Shown: positions 20,657-30,863 of the stretch, piece after piece
How the letters are laid out: each line of letters starts with the position of its first letter
How positions within the stretch are numbered: position 1 is the stretch's first letter
Assembly (NCBI GenBank): GCA_015039365.1
Contig: WION01000052.1
Coordinates: 171,032 to 235,031, forward strand
Source: Amanita rubescens
Taxonomy: Eukaryota; Basidiomycota; Agaricomycetes; Agaricales; Amanitaceae
DNA: 64,000 nucleotides
Reading direction: 5' to 3'
The notes under the pieces: generated by a model
Databases searched by the model: none
Seen by the model: the letters and a program-made list of their open reading frames with translations, nothing else
Told to the model about the DNA's origin: nothing
Translations under genes and position numbers: made by a program

Positions 20657-23639
20657 AATTATGAGTGAATTGTGCGATAGGAAGTATCTTGTTCCATTTG
20701 TCTGGTTCGTAAGCGCAGAATATGCGGAGGTATACTTCAAGTACGGCGTTATAGCGTTCTGTTTGTCCATCTGTTTGAGGGTGAAAGGCGGTGCTCATCT
20801 TGTGTTTGATCTGGAGTGCGCTAGTTATCCCTTTGAAGACTTTTGCTGCGAATTGCGGTCCTCTGTCAGATATCATTATGTCTGGTAATCCGAAGTTCTT
20901 AAAAACTTCTTTGATGTAGAGGTCGGCGGTTTCTGCTGATGTAATAGTTTTATTACAGGGACATAGAATTACTCCCTTTGAAAGTCCTTGGTCGACCATG
21001 ACAAAGATAGAATCAAAACCGTCACTAGGCGGTAGGTCGGTGATGAAATCCATAGTAATCTGTTGGAATGGTCGGTGTGCATGGGATTTAATTGGCATTA
21101 GGGGTGCGGCGGTGGGGTGCGTATTAGGTTTCATCTGTTGACAGGTAAGACATCCGTCGATAAAACTTTTGACAAGTGTTGTCATTCTAGGCCACCAATA
21201 GTGTTCCCTTAGTAGGCTAAGTGTTTTGAAGAATCCAGGGTGACCTGCACTCGGTGCTTCATGGTATTCTTTAATAATAGATCGGCGAAGATCGGAGTCC
21301 ATTGGAACGTATGCTTTGTTCTTGAATAGAATAATTCCGTCGTCTTCAGTCCAATCGGTGATTGCTGTGCGGAGGGGCGCTGTTCCTTTCTCTTTTAAGC
21401 ATCTTCTAATAGTTTCGGCAAACTCATCGGTTTGAGTTGCGTTCTTTACTTGATCTCGGAGATCTTCGGCGATGACTTGAATGAATAATGAGTCAGGGAG
21501 CATTGTGACTGTTTCGTCATCTTCTTCTCCATTAGTATGATCGGGTCGGCGGGATAAGGCGTCCGCTTGGGTTAATTTTGCTCCGGGTACGTGAATTAGT
21601 TGGTAATTGTATCTTGAAAGATTATTCCACCATCTTGCCTGTCTTGCTGTAAGGCGTTGTGGTGCGCGATAATAGGTTAGGTTCTTGTGGTCGCAGTGTA
21701 TAGTGAGTGTGTGTTCTGCTCCAAGCAGTAGGTATTTCCATTCGTCAAGGGCGTAAATTATGGCAAAGAGCTCTCGGTCATAGATTTGCCAATTTTGTTC
21801 GGTAGGCGTAAGTGTGTGTGAGAGATATCCACAAGGGTGTAAGTCTCCGTTTTCGTCTTTCTGCATTAAGGCAGCTCTGACAGCCCATTTAGATGTGTCC
21901 GTTTCGAGTATGAAAGGTTGATTGACATCTGGCATCTTTAGTACTGGTGCTGTTACGAAACTTTCCTTTAATGAGTCGAAGGCGACTCTACATTCTAGTG
22001 TCCATTCCCATATTTTGTTTTTCTTCGTTAAGTCGTGAAGGGGTCGTGCGAGGTGTGCGAATCCAGATATGAAACGTCTGTAGTAATTTCCAAATCCAAG
22101 AAACGAGCGTACTTGTTTAACTGTTATCGGAGGGGGCCAGTCTCTGATTCCAGCGAGTTTTATTGGATCCATTTTTATCATGTCTTTTGTGATTATCATG
22201 CCTAAGAAGTCCACTTCTTCGGCGGCAAATTTGCATTTTTCCAGTTTTAGGTAAAGATCGTGTTCTTTTAATTTTGCGAGTACTAGCTTTGTTCTTTTCT
22301 CGAGTTCTTGTTTGTTGCGCGCGTGTATCAAGATGTCATCCATGTAAATGGCGATCCATCCTTCGTTCATGAAGTCCCTAAAATAATTGTCCATCATTGC
22401 TTGAAATGTTGCGGGTGAGTTGCGTAATCCAAAGAACATAACTGTTGGTTCGAATAGTCCCTTATTCGTGATGAATGCGGCTTTCCATTCGTCTCCTTCT
22501 TTGATACGAACATTGTTGTATCCCCATCTGATGTCTAGTTTCGTAAAGTATTGTGATCCTTTAAGTTGTAGCATCAGATCGGATATGAGTGGTAAGGGGT
22601 ATGAGTTTGGTTTCGTGTGTTCGTTCAAGTATCGGTAGTCTTGGCAGGGTCTGAGTGTTTTGCTATCCTTCTTTTCGACATAAAAGAATGGCACTGCCTG
22701 CGGAGATTTGGATGGTCGTATATATCCTTTAGTTAATTGTTCTTTGATCCATTCGTCAAGCGTATTTTGTTGTAATGGTGATATTGGGTAGATCTTCCCT
22801 TTCTTTGGTATAAAATCTTCGCGAAGTTCAATTGCATGATCCCATGATCTGCGGTCTGGGAATCGTTCTGACGCTTGTTTTTCAAATATCTCTTTCCATT
22901 CGAGATACTCAGGAGGTAGCGTGACTTCCTTCTGATCGGTGTTGTACTTGTGTTCCATTTGTTGAGCTGGTGAGTAGCGATTAATTGTGATCTCGTTATA
23001 ATCTTCTTCAGTCCATCTTCCTATGTCTTCAAATGGTGGTTTCCAACGTAGACTCTTCTCTTCTGGTCCTTTGTGTGACAACAAATACCGAATTACGACG
23101 TCTTCTTCCCATTTAGGCATTGCTTCTTCATCGAGGCGATGCAAGATGCTCCGTATTGATGCCTTCCATTCGTCTTCCTTGGAGTTACGGAACTCCAGAG
23201 TTCTATTCCTCCAGCTTATTGTTGGGTCATGCTTCTCAAGCCACGGAAGCCCCAATATCAAGTTTTGATCGCCAAGCGAAGTGACCAAGAACCATTCGGT
23301 CATCTTCTTTCCATTGATATCGATGGTGATCAAACACTTGTCAGAAATTTCTCCATTCGTATTATATGTGCCGTCAACGTTCTTTACTCGTATAGGTCTT
23401 GCGAGTTTCTTTCTTCTCCATTTATGCGCGATTGATGAATTGATAAATAAACCTTCTGCACCGCTGTCGACCAGTGCAGTCATTGATTCAGTGTTGTCTT
23501 CGGTTTCAACTTCGAGGGGAATAGATAATCGATTGCTTGAAATAGAACGTACTATTACAGGTGATATCGAAAGATCGTCCTTTGGAGTTGAATCTGAAGT
23601 TATGGGACAAGCATCCACTGACATGTGTCCCACTGTCAA
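20656..23639 (-). pseudogene. pol: A2 pol: protease, RT, RNase H and most of integrase, 3' end missing
   Basis: The frame opens after a TAA near 23652, and the first ATG is at 23624. Domains in order are aspartic protease (ALVDSGAEGLFIN, then LILGLPWL), RT with the catalytic IYMDDILIHA, RNase H (FILETDTSKWAVRAAL, YDRELFAIIYAL), the integrase zinc-binding region (HPGFFKTL, CLTCQQ) and the DDE core (TMDFITD, ISDRGPQF, QTDGQTERYN). It stops at the junction with element B after the integrase motif ILPIAQFTHNS. Compared with A1 it lacks the rest of integrase and the chromodomain. Up to that point no stop interrupts it. Confidence 0.92.
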
Positions 23640-23702
23640 AAATCCGGTTTATCCGCGTTGATAAGGAGGTTGATACGTTGATCTGGAGAGAGTTTCTTTA
23701 AC
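23633..23702 (-). other. Candidate intron that would join A2 gag to pol in frame
   Basis: The donor GTTAAA begins at the gag stop codon and the acceptor TTTTTGACAG lies just before pol. Removing 70 nt deletes the gag stop and the pol-frame TAA and links the frames in phase. The donor is weak and the splice is hypothetical. Confidence 0.35.
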
Positions 23703-24734
23703 ATGTAGCGCGTATCGTTCTGTCGCTAGTGTCTTCTTCTTCTTCTTGCTGGCTAGACTCTTCGACGTCTTCATAGTTACTGCCATCGTCATCCCTTTCG
23801 GTTGCTCGAATATGACGACCGTGTGCGAATTTCTTTCCTTTCTTTCCATTAAACTTCTTCTTTCCTTTGTAAGATCCTTTATCCTTCCTCATGGGGCATT
23901 GTCCTGACATGTGGTCCGGTTTATGACATATGAAACAAAGTCCATCACGGATATGTCGGGTTCGTTCATCCTTAGATAACGCGCCAAGAATTATCACATC
24001 AAGATCCATATCCCATTCGTTTCGAGGGGGTTTATGTGAAGATGTTCCTCCTCTGTTGGTTGCTAGAATGCCAATACGTGTTTCGGCGTTGTATGCTCTG
24101 AGTGCTCCTTCGTACCATTCGTCCAAGGTTTTGGGGTCTCTCATTATGACTGCTCTGTATGTGTTGGCGTCGGGTCCTTGTCGTTGTATGCTCTGAGTGC
24201 TCCTTCGTACCATTCGTCCAAGGTTTTGGGGTCTCTCATTATGACTGCTCTGTATGTGTTGGCGTCGGGTCCTTGTCCGAACATGTGGGTAGCGGCACTG
24301 CCTGTGATTCCAGCTTTCTTTATAAGTTCTTTGAATAAACCAACGTATTTTGGGATTGAGATTCGTTTTCCTTTCTTGTCTTTGCGTTTTTGTAGCTGTA
24401 CTAATTCTGTGTACGCGTTTCCGGGTGAATCTATTTCTTGCCAGTTGTTGAGGAATCTAGTCTTAAATCCTGTCCAGTCGTTCCATGTTATTTCCGTTTT
24501 TGCTACGTCATTAAGGTCGTCGTTTTGATTGCGTCTCCAGTTTTCAGCTTTGTCGGTTATCATAGATAACGTCAGTCCGATTTTACTAAGTCTATCTGTA
24601 TTGATGCGACCTGGATTAAGATCTAGGAATAGCTCCATTCGATCTATAAAATCTTGTGCTTGAGATCGCTTTCCTGTGAAGGTAGGGATTTCTCCTAAGA
24701 GACTAGGAATCGGTTGTATTGCTGGTGTCGTCAT
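23698..24734 (-). pseudogene. gag: A2 gag, frame-broken by a 95-bp tandem duplication
   Basis: From the ATG at 24734 the frame encodes a gag-type capsid region (GEIPTFTGKRSQAQDFIDRM, WNDWTGFKTRFLNNWQE) and leaves frame after the first copy of a duplicated segment near 24182. The second part, ending at 23698, holds the zinc knuckle CFICHKPDHMSGQC (C-x2-C-x4-H-x4-C), a Lys-rich tract and an acidic tail. Without one 95-bp copy the two parts form a single frame of about 313 codons. The upstream sequence is open in the same frame but contains no ATG. Confidence 0.88.
24087..24276 (-). repeat. Perfect 95-bp tandem duplication in A2 gag
   Basis: Copies at 24087-24181 and 24182-24276 appear identical. 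The length is not a multiple of three, so it shifts the gag frame. Identity implies a recent event, or possibly an assembly error. Confidence 0.9.
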
Positions 24735-25478
24735 TGTAACTGTTGGTGGTTCTGGAGGTGGCGTAGGCGGTTTCTGTGGTGGTACTGGTGGTCCTGGACT
24801 AAGATCGGGTTTAGGATCGACTTCTATGTACTGAAGTCCTGGGGAATTCAGTTTCTCCTGTTCTGTTTCAAACGGGTTGAAATCGATTGGGCTAAGTAAG
24901 TCTGGAACAGTTTTGTCTTCCGACTCGGAAAGGTCACTGGAACTTTCGAATTGCTGATCGGGGTTTTCGTCACTTGATTCAGTTCCTGATTCGCTTTCTT
25001 CTGTTACTCCAAAAGTTTTACCTTTCGGTGTAGTTTTGACTGCTGCTTTCGGTGTAGAGACTGCGCTTCTGTGCTGTAGGTTTTCGGGTAAATTATCTGG
25101 GTTTCCTTCTATCCACTTGGGTCCTTGGAAGAAATCGTCTGGTACAAATTCGTATGTGAGTTCTGATTCAGGGCCTGGGTTATATCCTCCCCAACGTTTG
25201 GTATTTTCGTCGAATTCGACTTCAAATCCTAGGAGATAGTATTTGTCGTTGAATCGATGATAGAATGCGTTGTTGGGTGGTCTGTTGGCTCTCTGTGGTA
25301 TCCAAAACTCTGATGTTGGTACGAGACTGTGGTCTTTCGAGTATTTCCAAAGGTGGTCTTTAGGGTCGTTGTAGATAGCGATGTGATCTAGATAATAATG
25401 TCCTCTTGTTCCTCTTGTGGCACGATTAGGCGGTGTTCTCTGTTGATCCGAAATTGTTGCAGGCTGACCGGTAACCTA
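24735..25478 (-). other. ATG-free open leader in phase with A2 gag
   Basis: About 247 codons upstream of the gag ATG contain no stop in the gag frame, and the encoded text looks like protein (HYYLDHIAIYND, FYHRFNDKYYLLGFEVEF, then a Pro-rich linker PPVPPQKPPTPPPEPP). No ATG occurs in any frame of the sense strand between the predicted RNA start (25800) and the gag ATG. Either the gag protein starts at a near-cognate codon, or this is a long scanned leader. Confidence 0.6.
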
Positions 25479-25551
25479 CGGGCCGGTTCTCCGGAAGTTC
25501 AATAGTTATCTTGTGTTTCACCAATGAGGTAATACTCGGGTATCGTTTTGA

Positions 25552-25566
25552 TAAGTTCGACTTAAT
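25552..25566 (-). promoter_or_regulatory. Primer-binding site of A2, complementary to its own RNA 5' end
   Basis: Directly after the 5' LTR, the minus strand reads ATTAAGTCGAACTTA. Thirteen of these bases are exactly complementary to TAAGTTCGACTTA in the LTR (25788-25800), which lies 32 nt after the TATA box and is the predicted transcript start. This is the self-priming arrangement known from Tf1. Confidence 0.75.
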
Positions 25567-26094
25567 TGTTATGATCACGTCAATCTCCACCTACAATGTG
25601 TCCACGCTATGAGCGCTTGACAAAGTAGACTAAGTTCAACAGACAAGTCAAACAATAGGTGAACGAATAAGCTAAGTGATAAGACGACTAGAAGAAGTCT
25701 TATCCCTGAGAGCGATAATGAACGGAGTAGAAACGACGTTCTTTAGGTGAGATGAGATGATATTGACAAGAAACGAAATAAGACAAATAAGTCGAACTTA
25801 AGGTTCGACGCTACAGTACATCGGTTTATATACATGTACAGAAACACAGCCGTATCGTAAGTAGAACAAGGGCGATAGCAAGTATAGGTAGAACAAGGGG
25901 CATAGGGGATGATACGTGTATGAGCAAGGGACTGGGCATAGGGTAAATGGAATGGGGATCGATAAGGGAACGAGGTAGTCCGTATGTGGTGAACATAATG
26001 GGGATTGAGCAAGGGGTAGGCATATATGAAAAAAGTAAGCATGTCCGACGTGTCATGTAATCATAATGTAGGAGTCCGTACCGTGTTTGTAACA
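25567..26094 (-). repeat. 5' LTR of A2
   Basis: The LTR is 528 bp, with the TATA box TATATAAA on the minus strand at 25825-25832 and predicted RNA start near 25800. A hairpin-capable GTCGAAC-CTTAA-GTTCGAC overlaps that start. Three transitions separate it from the 3' LTR. Confidence 0.93.
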
Positions 26095-26099
26095 GGTCC
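26095..26099. repeat. 5-bp target site duplication of A2, right copy (GGTCC)
   Basis: Identical to 10545-10549. Confidence 0.9.
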
Positions 26100-27959
26100 T
26101 GGATAGGCAATGGCAGGGTGGTTGAGTAACAAAAGAAAGGGGTTCCGAGGCCAAAGGACTTGGTCTTCTCTGTGGATTTCTCACACGGCATTTGCTGATA
26201 TAAAGACAGGTAAATAAGGATGGTGAAACCCGAGACATGCTGATTGGGGTATTTCCCTGGATGACATTGAGGTTAGGAAGGCATGAGATTGCACCTTTAT
26301 TGGCTGCTGCATTTGTACCAAAAAAGTCACGTTCTTAACATGGGTTAACACTACAATGTGCCTCACCTTAAGGTTCATCTCTCACACAGCTTGTCCATCC
26401 TGGATTCACATTTCACTCTTAATCAATAATCTTCCAATGCCCTGCTTTAGTGTTCCCTAATGGGCACAGGTATGGGTCAGTTAAACCACACACATTGACT
26501 ATTGTGGGTGCTCCCACTGGTCATGCAGCATATTTCTGGGAGAAAGCTATGGCTTTTCTGGCCACCCACAACACATAATCTTCAGCTGTTTTGCAAGAAG
26601 TATGTTTCTGGAACAAGCCAGATCTTCTTGATGATGATTGCCATTGAGGAGTTTGAAAATATTGAGATTCTTCTAGTTGAAGACAGGAAGATTTTCATTA
26701 TGCCAGTGGGGATGATGTAATAACATTCACCACAAGCTGCCACAGTGGATTCAAGTTATGGGGTTTTGAAGATTTTGGCACAGCAAGAGATCTCTTTAAT
26801 ATACATTTGAAGTGTGACAAAACCAACCCCAGCTTGACAACACTCAAATTGATCACTACAAGGACATCTTTGGGCATCTGGAAAAGACAGAGCTCCAGAG
26901 GTGGGGTGAGTTGTGCCAGAAAAATGTTCCAAGGCCAAAGTGTAACAAAGGCTTTGGCCTTATCCTTTCCCTGTTGCTGTCCATTTTTGTAATGGACAGT
27001 TAAGAGCTGGTCATTCCTGAGACACAGCTTGCCACACTGGAGCAAACAAACCGTGACAGCCACACCACAAGTTACCTTGGTCTTGGACATGCCACACAAA
27101 GTGGCAGCCCATACAGACCAAGTCAGAGATGAATGTTCTTAGAACATTTTGAGCTGGATTAAGGAACACAAAGTGAAGTTGAAGTTGAGCACAAGGTAGT
27201 CCTTCAAATTGTGACTTCCATAAATCATAAAAACAGATATAAGCCTTAGTAGGTGGTGGGTGCATGTATAATATATAGTCTACTACTCATACATAGCTGC
27301 TACCTCAGTCATTTTCTTCCACTACATCTGAGGTATGCTCTCCCATGAGTCATATTATATAGATTAGCTATTGTAGTAAATCCAACTAGTGATAAGGTAT
27401 TGAGAAAGACTTGGATATGATAGTGGCATCATTGTCAACAACTGAATATGTCCAACCAAGAACTGGATCTTTTCCTTTTACCTGGATTAACAAACTGATG
27501 ATTCATAGTACAGCTCATTGCATGTGCTAACTTCAATACAAAATGGATCTTCAAAAGTAATGACAATTACCATGAATTACTAATAATAGCCTCAGGCTGC
27601 CAAGTTACAGTATCCAAATGCATGTGATCATTGTCACCATAAGCTGCTAGAGCCAGTCCCCTGAAGATGTCAGAAAGTAGTATGTAAAATAGTGTTGCAG
27701 AATGAGCCCAGTCAGCTTCCCAGACCATGTGGGCTTGTCTTTGCCAAGCTACTGACAAGCATGGCTTGCCATTCTGTGGGGGATAGCCTCACCACAATTG
27801 AATGATGATTCTTGGAAGGTTGGGGTGGGGGGCAATGGGGGTTGATTGAAAGAAGGACATGAGCAGCAGTGGCCCTGGACTGTAGCTTTGGTCCATGGAC
27901 ATTGTGGGAACCTATCTGAATCAATATCATATAAATCCTGGAAATGAGTCACTTGTTTC

Positions 27960-28780
27960 TATCAGTGCCAGTGTGGTGTTGATAACACAACTGGCCACTT
28001 TGCCTCAAAGGGAATGCAAATCCCATGGAGGAATTCTGAATGTTGGATGCAGGAGCTGGATTAAGCTCATGACAATGCATATGAATGACAATGGTTCACT
28101 ATTCTATGCCTTCATCTCAATTAAACTTGAACTAGCTAACTGTCTGGCATATATATATCTGTTATACTAGACTCTGACCAAATGATTGTGATTGATGAAA
28201 TATTGGGGATTTATGATCACATCAATGAATGTGCCAAATTAAAATGGAGCAGTGCAACCCGTGGTTGCCACTGCATTCAGAACTTTGAGAGTTTGCACTC
28301 TCATTGCTTTGGAAAAATGTGCCACTTAGCCTTCTTTGCTCCAAATGCTCAGCTTGGGCTCAAAAATGATGGCCTGGGCAAGTTCCTGGCAATAATTGTG
28401 CTTGCTATTGCCTCACAACCCATGATATCTCATCTCTTTATCATTCCATATCTCATGAATGGGGTATTCCACAATGAACAGCGGCTGAGGAAAACCTTGA
28501 CAAATGGTTTTGCCCAGACAAACCACAGCCACCATCAGGTCTATTAGTGAAGTCCTGCCTTCATTATTAAGCACACAAGCATGGCAAAATGGAGTGTTTC
28601 AAAATTATCCTGTCAACACCTGAAATGCATGAAGCCACATGGAGATATGGACATCATTAAAAAGCAAGTCTTGATGGATCTTACTTTTGGTGTATGTATG
28701 CTCAACCCATGCACTTTGATCATTTTGATGGCAATTGATGAAACTGGTTCTGGTGTTCTCATCTAGTAGGTAGTCACCTA
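27960..28780 (+). pseudogene. Decayed MULE transposase
   Basis: Fragments in changing frames match the intact-looking transposase at 1421-4238: NVGCRSWIKLMTMHMNDN with WKNVKCSMYARVITTHDTSN, IVIDEILGIYDH with LVIDEMSSILEH, ILSTPEMHEATWRYGHH with IFSTPRQRQMAWSHGHQ, and MDLTFGVCMLNPCTLIILM with LDGTFGVCSTCVLVFFLM. Stops and frame changes are many, and the C-terminal catalytic E region was not found. It is an ancient relative of the MULE in A1. Confidence 0.7.
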
Positions 28781-29869
28781 TCAGCAACCATTCCTGGCCT
28801 TCATGCTCATGAAGATGGGTCTTAGGCCATGAGCTGTCAATGATGAATCCCTTGTAAAGCTGGAAGAGGATCAATCCATCATCAAGCATGGTCCATTGTT
28901 CAGCAAGCATCCTCATGAAAGATTCAAGCTCCAGCAGGGAGGAGGGAGGTGTTGGGGGGCAAAGCAGTGATGGTGCTGGATGGATGGATGATCAGGAACT
29001 CAAATGCCTTCTGGACACAGTCCAGGAAGGCACGAGGGTGGAAGTACTGCCCATCTGTAAATATGCCATGAGGTTGTGGTAGGTGAGAGGGGCTCACCAG
29101 GGCTCATTGGTTGTTGTTTCATGCCAGTGGCACAGCAGTTGCACCAGTGGTTCTCTTGTGAGTGAGGCAGGCCAGAGTACATGATGGTCAGGCATTGCTT
29201 GCATGTCACCAGCTTTCATTTCTGTTTTCCAGCAGGCCTCAGTTACAGCAGTCAAAGAAATTCAAAAGGTCACTCGCCTTGTCCATCAGCAAACACAATC
29301 AAAACCTGATTGTATGATAGAGTCTGTCATGCAATTTGTCTGAATGTGTGACTATCTGACAGGCACTAGTCATCAGGAAAAATCTCATTTTACTTATCAG
29401 TACTTTTGCACTTTTTGGGTCTTAAATAAGTACAATAAGTAACTTTCAAGGTGTCAAATGTTGGTCTTATCCAATGACTTATTTTTTAAAATAAGTCAAA
29501 ATAAGGCACACACACACACCCCTCTTTTTTGGCCTTATCCAACCCATTTTCAATGTTTTGAAAATCAAACTGGACCAGGCTACTGCTTGCATCAGCTTCA
29601 CCCACAGTGGACTTTTGGACTTTTTGAGTTGCCTTGTTCACTCCTTAACAAACAAAAGAAATAGCAAAAAAACAATTTCATTTATGTCATACTTATTTTT
29701 ACTTATCTCTAACTTTCTACTTATTCTACTTATTCTACTTATTACTAGTATTAGTAGTACTTATATGAACTTAGGAAAAAGCAGAGATGGGGGGGATATG
29801 AAATAAAGGCCCTCCTTATATACCTGGGGGTTGGCGCAGTGCCAATAAGTAACCCCCCAGTTTTTTAGC

Positions 29870-30137
29870 GAGGTGAGTTCCAGTTGATTTTGGGGGTTTT
29901 GAGGTTGCTGGATCCAATGGTGTAGTCAGTGTGGTGCAGAGATTGGTTATGGATCCATTAGGACAGTTTTTATTGTTACCAGGGGCTTAAGGATGTGTAG
30001 GTGGATTGTTAGAGTTTCTGAGGTGAGTTCCAGTTGATTTTGGGGTTTTTGAGGTCGCTGAATCTGATGGTGTAGTCAGTGTGGTGCGAAAATTAGTTAT
30101 GGATCCATTAGGACAATTTTTATCATTATCAGGGGCT
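29870..30137 (+). repeat. Direct duplication with 150-bp offset
   Basis: GAGGTGAGTTCCAGTTGATT begins copies at 29870-29987 and 30020-30137. Both run through GGTGTAGTCAGTGTGGTGC and end at CAGGGGCT. They differ by scattered substitutions, mostly C/T or G/A. Confidence 0.85.
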
Positions 30138-30287
30138 GCCAGTGATGATGACCTGGCATTAGAGAGCTCCCTGTTGTTCAATTCAGGCAAAGTATCAGTA
30201 CTATACTATCATTCTACAGTATTTTTTGTATGTAGTAACTAAGAACTGGTAGTTACCCTTGGGTAACCTGTGACCCAGAATACCCAG

Positions 30288-30685
30288 TGAAACAATCAGA
30301 AGAAGGCTGATGCGGAACTGCGTTCAGCCAAAGGGGCTACAGAGATCAGTCCAAAGGGAGTCTCGGGTGCAGAGAGGGTGCCAAAGATGAAGGTGAACAA
30401 GTGGAAGGTGTCCAAAGCACCAAGGAACAACAGGAACAAAAGGAATCAAACTCAGAATGCAGATGGGGTGGTAATTTGCTAACTACAACTATGTACAAAA
30501 TGGTATATATACTATGGAGGCACAAGGTGACCATGTGATGAATCCTGCACCGAGTCTGAGGGTCTGTGCATGCATCCGAACACAAGTGATCATCCTCTGG
30601 GATTGAGTATAGGCTCAGTGTACTTCAGAGAGCTTTGGAAGGTTTTGGAGATTGGTTCCAACATAGCTGGAATTGGCTCATTACA
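30288..30685 (-). repeat. Decayed solo LTR of family B
   Basis: The LTR is 398 bp, starting TGAAACAATC and ending GGCTCATTACA, and aligns along its length with the B LTR at 12715-13199, with internal deletions. Only five CpG remain. CCAG on both sides (30284-30287 and 30686-30689) may be a 4-bp target duplication. Orientation is given by the alignment. No internal region is present, so it is a solo LTR. Confidence 0.8.
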
Positions 30686-30855
30686 CCAGCATACCCTTCT
30701 CATAAGAATCCAAACCCATGGGAAAACCCATACCCATTTCACCGGGTATGGGTATGGGTCAGCATGTGACTACCCATGGGTTACCTGAGCTATTCCCTAC
30801 ATACGATATGTATTTGCATGGTTTTTATAGTACAAGTTACATACACAAATATAGT

Positions 30856-30863
30856 AAGTAAAA
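30856..30863. repeat. 8-bp target duplication of the hAT element, left (AAGTAAAA)
   Basis: Identical to 32853-32860. Eight bp is diagnostic for the hAT superfamily. Confidence 0.85.

Larger units (their letters stand above)
10550..26094 (-). mobile_element. Ty3/gypsy retrotransposon, element A copy 2 (A2), with element B nested inside
   Basis: On the minus strand the order is 5' LTR (25567-26094), primer site, open leader, gag, pol, [element B], third ORF, 3' LTR (10550-11077). GGTCC flanks both outer ends. The two LTRs differ only by three transitions in 528 bp, so A2 is young. It is nevertheless inactive: gag carries a 95-bp tandem duplication that shifts its frame, and about 800 bp covering the pol end, chromodomain and start of the third ORF are missing where element B now lies. 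Confidence 0.93.

Noticed and set aside
20657..20770. First about 38 codons of the long gag frame of element B
   Set aside because: They are A2 integrase read out of frame; the true B gag begins after the junction at about 20656.
26502..27265. Open frames of 60-130 codons as a gene
   Set aside because: They lie in CpG-poor decayed DNA on both strands, with no recognisable motif and no consistent exon structure.
30240..30790. TACCCATGGG-rich sequence around the solo LTR as the ends of another transposon
   Set aside because: Inverted similarity between both sides is weak and self-complementary, and no target duplication could be found.
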